Part shown: positions 32,030 through 36,354 of the stretch, in pieces
Layout of the letters: every line of letters starts with the position of its first letter
How positions within the stretch are numbered: the first letter of the stretch is position 1
Assembly (NCBI GenBank): GCA_024639645.1
Contig: JAHEIB010000010.1
Span: forward strand, 1 to 36,354
Direction: 5' to 3'
Origin: Deltaproteobacteria bacterium
GTDB taxonomy: Bacteria > Desulfobacterota > Desulfobacteria > Desulfobacterales > B30-G6
DNA length: 36,354 bases
Notes under the pieces: generated by a model
Told to the model about the DNA's origin: nothing
Seen by the model: the letters and a program-made list of their open reading frames with translations, nothing else
Databases searched by the model: none
Position numbers and translations under genes: made by a program

Positions 32030-33478
32030 ATGACTGATGAACGAGTCAGACGAAAAGTCAGCAGTATTCTCAGTGCTGATAAAGTGATGGCCGCTTTTCA
32101 AGCCCAGTCCATACTGTTTGAAAAGTTCATTTCTATGGCAAGGTCTCCTAATGAGCTAGAAATCATTAAACACATGCTACGCGAAACAATTGAGATTTCA
32201 ACCGAACTGACCGGGGCGGAGCTTGGGAGTCTCATTCTACTCGACAACGAAGGCCTTGTGACCGACAGTGTATTATCCCGTGATGAAATTTCCCCTGAAC
32301 TTAGTTCTATGCTCATAAAATCGGTATTAGAAGACGGTCTTGCCGGATGGGTAATGCGTCATCAAAAAATGGGTCTGGTCAATGAAACCGAGAAGGATGA
32401 TCGCTGGCTAACCTTTCCCGATCAACCTTATGTCGCCCGATCGGCCCTATCGCTGCCGATTATCAGTAATGAAATGCTGCTGGGTGTTCTAACGCTGATG
32501 CATTCCATGCCAGATCATTTCACAAAGAAAATTGTAGAGCTAACAAAGATCACGACAAACCAGATAGCGCTGGTTTTGGAAAATGTATACTACTTTAACA
32601 ATCTCAATGATTCCTTTGAGTCTCTAGGACAAGCTAACAAGAAGATCGAGGCTTATTCGCAAGCTCTCGACCGGGAGCTTGAAAAATGCCGTCAAATTCA
32701 AATCGACTTTTTACCAAAACAATTACCGAAAATACCCGGTTGGCACATTGAGGAGTTTTTTTTCCCGGCAACTCGGGTTTCCGGAGACTTTTACGATGCT
32801 TTTATATTGCCCTGCGGCTACACTGGATTGGTCATCGGCGATGTCTGTGACAAAGGGGTTGGATCGGCGCTTTTCATGGCGCTATTCCGAAGCTTGATCC
32901 GGATATTCACCGGCCAAGCGCAGTTGAACAGAACGCTTGTCGATACAAAATCACGGACCGTCGGCGGTACACGCGACTCTGCGTCCATTCGAAAATACAA
33001 TCATGTCGAAGCCCTACGTGCAGTTGCCCTCACCAATGATTACATCGCACAGGAACACAATGAGATGTGTATGTTTGCAACACTTTTTTTTGGTGTTTTA
33101 GATCCAAACAATGGGAAGCTGATTTATATTAACGGCGGTCATGAAGCTATATTTGTCATTGGTCAAAATGGCGTAAAGGAAAGTCTATTGCCCACTGGAC
33201 CGGCTGTGGGTACGTTTCATGGAGTGCAATTTAAATATAAGGAGATTCAATTGCAACCAGGGGAAATATTGTTTGCCTATACCGATGGCGTTATCGACGC
33301 ACGATCACCAAATGGGAATCGCTTCACCCGAAAGCGTTTGAAATCCTTATTGTCTCAACCTGCGGTTGACGCATTGAAACTCATGCAAAGAATCGGAACA
33401 CATCTTTTTGCACATATCGGCAAAGCCCCCCAGGAAGATGATATTACGATGCTGACGATTCAGCGAAAAATCCAATAA
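32030..33478 (+). CDS. GAF-domain serine phosphatase, RsbU/SpoIIE (PP2C) type
   Basis: This is a sensory PP2C phosphatase, the kind that switches partner-switching systems (anti-sigma antagonists) or dephosphorylates other targets. The preferred start is the ATG of MTDERVRRK, close behind GGGGGAG; the track's Met four codons earlier is possible. Residues about 25-195 are a GAF sensory domain (TGAELGSLILLDNEG, ARSALSLPIISNEMLLGVL). A coiled-coil linker at about 195-235 leads to the SpoIIE domain: RVSGDFYDAF, IGDVCDKGVGSALFMAL, INGGHEAIF, YTDGVIDAR and EDDITML. Metal-binding Asp residues are present. No anti-sigma partner is nearby. It is divergent from the hydrogenase operon. Confidence 0.9.
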   Translation: MTDERVRRKVSSILSADKVMAAFQAQSILFEKFISMARSPNELEIIKHMLRETIEISTELTGAELGSLILLDNEGLVTDSVLSRDEISPELSSMLIKSVLEDGLAGWVMRHQKMGLVNETEKDDRWLTFPDQPYVARSALSLPIISNEMLLGVLTLMHSMPDHFTKKIVELTKITTNQIALVLENVYYFNNLNDSFESLGQANKKIEAYSQALDRELEKCRQIQIDFLPKQLPKIPGWHIEEFFFPATRVSGDFYDAFILPCGYTGLVIGDVCDKGVGSALFMALFRSLIRIFTGQAQLNRTLVDTKSRTVGGTRDSASIRKYNHVEALRAVALTNDYIAQEHNEMCMFATLFFGVLDPNNGKLIYINGGHEAIFVIGQNGVKESLLPTGPAVGTFHGVQFKYKEIQLQPGEILFAYTDGVIDARSPNGNRFTRKRLKSLLSQPAVDALKLMQRIGTHLFAHIGKAPQEDDITMLTIQRKIQ

Positions 33479-33676
33479 GAGTCAAACATAGTCTTGTCCC
33501 CTATTCTGCACGCTGAAACTGCGCCGTAAATATCGTTTTGCCGGAAAAGTAATAATTTTTAACGCCTTGACAGTGTTATCATTCGCTGATTTTTTTTGGC
33601 AGAGACGAACTGTCTCCTTAATATGACTTCACCTCTATGACATCAGGATTGGACTTTATGATTGGAGCCTAAAATA

Positions 33677-33708
33677 GAGGAAAAACCTTGGCTGGGGTTT
33701 TCATCCTC
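33677..33708. terminator. Hairpin in the gap between the phosphatase and partitioning genes
   Basis: GAGG-AAAACC pairs with GGTTTT-CCTC around a TTGGCT loop, in the middle of the 33479-33859 gap between convergent genes. A GAGAC/GTCTC hairpin lies at 33602-33616. Nothing else is seen in this gap. Confidence 0.5.
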
Positions 33709-33859
33709 ACTTGATTAGCTTCAAATCTGGTAAGGAATTTTGACACACATCAAACATCAGGATTTAGGTTGGATATTGCTTATAGATCCCAACTTGAGCG
33801 AAACTGTAACTTAAGAGAATATTTCGTTTAAGGTCGAAAGATAATAGATGGAACCGTTT

Positions 33860-34408
33860 CTAATGGTTTTCTTTCTCTTTGATATAGATAGAAATATTCT
33901 CCTCAACTATATTTTTTATTCCTGGGCAGGACACCTCATTCACTTTTACCAGCTCAATATTCTTAATACAGTAATTCTGACGAAGATGTTGGTTAAGTGT
34001 TTTTACTATGGTTTGTTGCACATGGGGTGTATTGAAGTATCCCAATTTTTTTTTGCTGATAACATGTTCTGTAATTTCAAAGACGTCTGGGCAGCCTTTC
34101 GGGGTGTCCTCCGTATTCCTGGTCCGGAAGTCCTCATCTTTCCCTGAAAAATATTGTTCCAAAGGGCGTTCGGTATTGTGGCAATTTCTCGTCACTTTGA
34201 GTCTTTCATCTATTGCTGTTATTATATCGTCTTCAGAGAAAGACATGCTTCCCTCTGACCCTGCAAAAGAATGATTGGGACAGGATTCACCGACCTCCTT
34301 CCTAAGGTTTTCAGATGGAAAATCATCGGGAGAGACGGTATCCTTTTTCTTTGATATAAAAATATCCGCAATGTCCTCAAGCCCCCTGCCAAGACTCTTC
34401 TTTTCCAT
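33860..34408 (-). CDS. ParB-N-terminus-like partner of the ParA-CBM48 protein
   Basis: The 182-residue protein overlaps the ParA gene by 32 bp; AAGGA lies nine bases before its ATG. Its first 17 residues, MEKKSLGRGLEDIADIF, copy the N-terminal motif of chromosomal ParB proteins (K-x-LGRGLxxL), the peptide that contacts and stimulates ParA. The rest has no ParB DNA-binding domain: a variable, acidic linker follows (about residues 20-110), then a region with PDVFEITEHVISKKKLGYFN and a C-terminal part with VKTLNQHLRQNYCIKN. There is no known domain in the C-terminal half. I infer an adaptor between ParA and a cargo. The motif match is by eye. Confidence 0.7.
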   Translation of the reverse strand: MEKKSLGRGLEDIADIFISKKKDTVSPDDFPSENLRKEVGESCPNHSFAGSEGSMSFSEDDIITAIDERLKVTRNCHNTERPLEQYFSGKDEDFRTRNTEDTPKGCPDVFEITEHVISKKKLGYFNTPHVQQTIVKTLNQHLRQNYCIKNIELVKVNEVSCPGIKNIVEENISIYIKEKENH

Positions 34409-35498
34409 TTAGAATGTCCTTTTTCCCAATTTCCAAAACCGAATTAGTGCCACCATAGGCATTGTTTATGTAATTCGAATTATTTTGATCTTCGACCCAT
34501 TCACCATCGACAATAAATTTGTATTGATAAATGCCTGGCTTGAGTAAAACATTTTTTGTCCACATGCCATATTCATCACGTTTCATTAGAAACTCATCGG
34601 TTGGGTTCCAATCATTAAAATTCCCTCCGACCCTTACGGATTTTGCATCAGGCCCAAAATAGGAAAATCGTCTTTCAAAATCTGAGTTTAAAAACATTGA
34701 TTTATTATCCTCAACAGACAAGGTTTGTTCCATTCTTTTCTCTGTAAGAACTTCTTCGGTCAGCATCATATAATCTTGGAACCCGCTCGCTTTTTTTGAA
34801 TAATCTATGATCGGTTTTCCATACCCGGCAGCCTCTTTCAAGGTGACATTGGAACGTATGACCGTTTCAAACATGCTGTCACTGAAATGGTTTTTCATAT
34901 TTTCTAATACTTCCCTCGAAATTCTAGTCCGTTTATCAACGATGGTTCCAAAAACTTTTGTATTGATTTCATGCCCGGTTTTCTTTTTGATGGATTCTAT
35001 AATTTCCATGAGTCTGCTAATCCCATGCAAAGAAAACAAGCTCATCTCTATGGGCACAAACACTTCTGATGCGGCAATAAGCGCGTTAAAGGTCAACAGT
35101 CCAAGACTTGGTGGGCAATCTATGATAACGATATCGTACAGTGAGTGAACTTGGCTGATAGCATGTTTTAAACGGCTCTCTCTTCCCTCTACCATTGAAA
35201 GGTGTTGATCCAAAGTGCTGAGTGAAATATCTGCGGGTGCCACATCAAAGTTTTCTGAAACATTTTCAGAAATATCGGCCAACGATAATCGGCTGTCGTT
35301 AGAAAGCTCCAGGATACTAAGAACTGTATTCTCTCTATCATGGATATCAATATTCAGCCCTAATGAAACATGACCTTGAGGATCCATATCGATTAAAAGC
35401 ACTCTTTTACCTCTATAGGCAAGACAGGCGGATAAATTGATGGCAGTGGTCGTCTTACCACAGCCGCCTTTTTGATTGGCAATCGAAATTGTTCTCAT
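34377..35498 (-). CDS. ParA/MinD-type ATPase fused to a glycogen-binding CBM48 (AMPK-beta-like) domain
   Basis: I chose the ATG of MRTISIANQKGG, ten bases after GAGGAGG; the track's TTG start overlaps the ribosome-binding site. The 373-residue protein has a ParA core at residues 1 to about 255: deviant Walker A KGGCGKTTT (residues 10-18), Walker A' LLIDMDPQGH and Walker B VIIDCPPSLG. Residues about 276-357 form a CBM48 domain like that of AMPK-beta: VRVGGNFNDWNP, GIYQYKFIVDGEW and GGTNSVLEI. The carbohydrate-contact residues of AMPK-beta (two Trp, one Lys, one Asn) match Trp297, Trp334, Lys327 and Asn352. This points to a ParA that binds an alpha-glucan. Confidence 0.93.
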   Translation of the reverse strand: MRTISIANQKGGCGKTTTAINLSACLAYRGKRVLLIDMDPQGHVSLGLNIDIHDRENTVLSILELSNDSRLSLADISENVSENFDVAPADISLSTLDQHLSMVEGRESRLKHAISQVHSLYDIVIIDCPPSLGLLTFNALIAASEVFVPIEMSLFSLHGISRLMEIIESIKKKTGHEINTKVFGTIVDKRTRISREVLENMKNHFSDSMFETVIRSNVTLKEAAGYGKPIIDYSKKASGFQDYMMLTEEVLTEKRMEQTLSVEDNKSMFLNSDFERRFSYFGPDAKSVRVGGNFNDWNPTDEFLMKRDEYGMWTKNVLLKPGIYQYKFIVDGEWVEDQNNSNYINNAYGGTNSVLEIGKKDILNGKEESWQGA

Positions 35499-35884
35499 TT
35501 TCTTCAATCCTCCTCATTCGTGTGATTTGATAAATCGGATGAAAAAAAGGGCTTAATGCTCATGGTTTCCCATTATCTCAAAAGATTGGCGAGCAGATAT
35601 AAAATAATTAAACGTCTTCTCAAGAAGATCTTCTGTTCGTATTGATCCATGTGAAGAGATCAAAACAAAAAAAACCTCCTGAGGGATTGGAAATCTCTTT
35701 GGGAGGTTTTGATTAAAATTTTTTTAACCTCTATAATCATGATATTGTCACGGTTCAGAGGTAAACTTATAAACATTAATTTTTTGGACTATACTATACT
35801 ATATGTTGTAAGTCAAGGAATAAAAACACAATATATAGGGTATCTGTCATATTTGCGTTCAGATAGTGGCCGTTTTATTAAATC
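35499..35884. other. Leader of the ParA-CBM48 gene and AT-rich gap; no supported gene
   Basis: The ParA transcript start must lie here. A strong hairpin is at 35671-35710. An ACCTCT/AGAGGT inverted pair at about 35727-35763 and a short ATACT-type repeat (ACTATACTATACTATAT) lie beyond it. No canonical parS site was seen. Confidence 0.4.
35671..35710 (-). terminator. Strong Rho-independent hairpin upstream of the ParA-CBM48 gene
   Basis: AAAACCTCC and GGAGGTTTT form the outer stem, with GAGGGATT/AATCTCTT inside. Read on the minus strand the stem is followed by eight T residues, so it terminates minus-strand transcription before the ParA gene or belongs to its leader as an attenuator. A T-run 9 bp beyond it on the plus strand may give weak two-way function. 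Confidence 0.7.
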
Positions 35885-35986
35885 GAAGATACCGCCGGTG
35901 TAGCCATCATGCTGGCCACCAGAGCCGGTGCCTTTACTACAGGGCAGATTATCCCCGTAGATGGAGGAACTACGCTGGTGAGCTGA
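35885..35986 (+). pseudogene. 3' fragment of a short-chain dehydrogenase/reductase gene
   Basis: One frame reads EDTAGVAIMLATRAG, then AFTTGQIIPVDGGTTLVS, and stops. The phrase TGQxIxVDGGxxL is the hallmark C-terminus of classical SDR enzymes. An in-frame stop lies just upstream (about 35879), and no catalytic YxxxK or N-terminal part exists here. The gene is therefore a leftover, cut off at its 5' side. Confidence 0.75.
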
Positions 35987-36206
35987 TATAATAAATAATT
36001 GGCGAATTTCAATGAATATTATATCCGTAGAAAATTTTACGGACTGGAAAATCCTTTTTTTGAGGCCGGTCAAGTGTTTATACCGCTTGTCACAATAATG
36101 TTTCGAAAATAGGATGGCTGCATAAGGGTTTGTAGCGGAAAACCGGTCCTCAATCGGAACGTTTTTCTGACAACCCCTATAAAATTATGATAAGCAAGAT
36201 GGATCC

Positions 36207-36346
36207 CCACGGGTAAACCCGTGGTCCCATTTAAATACCCGTCTTCGCCTTCGGCTACGCCGCGGTTATCCGCCTTTTCCATGGGGTGACATCGCGCCGT
36301 AGCAATGAACTTATTTTTAAGCATTCATCCACGGGCATGCCCGTGG
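36207..36346. repeat. Pair of REP-like palindromes at the right end
   Basis: CCACGGGTAAACCCGTGG (36207-36224) and CCACGGGCATGCCCGTGG (36329-36346) are near-identical 18-bp palindromes 105 bp apart. The second is perfect, with GCAT/ATGC-type flanks. This is the layout of paired REP or miniature IS200/IS605-type ends. The rest of 35987-36354 shows no gene. Confidence 0.6.
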
Positions 36347-36354
36347 TATGCTGC

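Noticed and set aside
33848-34147. Plus-strand 99-aa ORF opposite the ParA partner gene
   Set aside because: It is the antisense shadow of a better-supported gene with a ribosome-binding site and an overlap with ParA.

Overview
The window reads as a piece of chromosome from an anaerobic, hydrogen- and nickel-using Desulfobacterota bacterium, most likely Desulfobacterales. This is inferred from gene families: an Mvh/Frh-type [NiFe] hydrogenase, a nickel ECF transporter, XdhC, a probable selenoprotein, citrate synthase and many long palindromic intergenic repeats. I ran no database search. Gene density is normal, and housekeeping genes (tag, gltA, upp, priA, polA, queF) are interleaved with accessory signalling and metal genes. 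No rRNA, tRNA, CRISPR array or complete transposase was seen.

Layout. 1-2.9 kb: a truncated AsmA/DUF748-like gene, a repeat-rich gap, tag, and a hydroxypyruvate reductase resembling the plant peroxisomal enzyme. 3.0-8.9 kb: a nickel/cobalt ECF operon (M, L-like, Q, O genes, overlapping), then an XdhC-family gene and a HAD phosphatase fused to a PurM/HypE-like domain. 8.9-20.4 kb: a CaCA antiporter, a large protein with a divergent class III cyclase domain, an unknown gene, gltA, upp, a small membrane protein, priA, a DUF1573 protein with an in-frame TGA exactly at its conserved Cys (probable selenocysteine), and a HAD hydrolase. 20.5-26.7 kb: a zinc-ribbon protein, gene debris, polA, a 53-aa gene missing from the ORF track, queF, and a LarA-like protein. 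26.8-33.5 kb: a signalling/hydrogenase cluster made of a receiver-adenylate cyclase, a frameshifted Fis-type HTH remnant, a [NiFe] large subunit ending exactly at its last active-site His, a small subunit carrying two N-terminal cyclic-nucleotide-binding domains, and a divergent GAF-PP2C phosphatase. 33.9-35.5 kb: a ParA-type ATPase fused to a glycogen-binding CBM48 domain, overlapping a small partner with a ParB-like N-terminal motif. The right end holds an SDR fragment and REP-like palindromes.

Two systems stand out. First, the cNMP-binding hydrogenase beside a response-regulator cyclase suggests that cAMP controls hydrogenase activity, or that H2 sensing and cAMP signalling are joined in one protein. 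Second, ParA-CBM48 plus partner looks like a cargo-positioning system in which the ParA itself can grip a glycogen-like polymer. Nickel is a theme of the window: its transporter, the [NiFe] hydrogenase and the LarA homologue are all nickel-linked families. Several short palindromic elements recur, and two of them lie between convergent gene pairs where they could act as two-way terminators.
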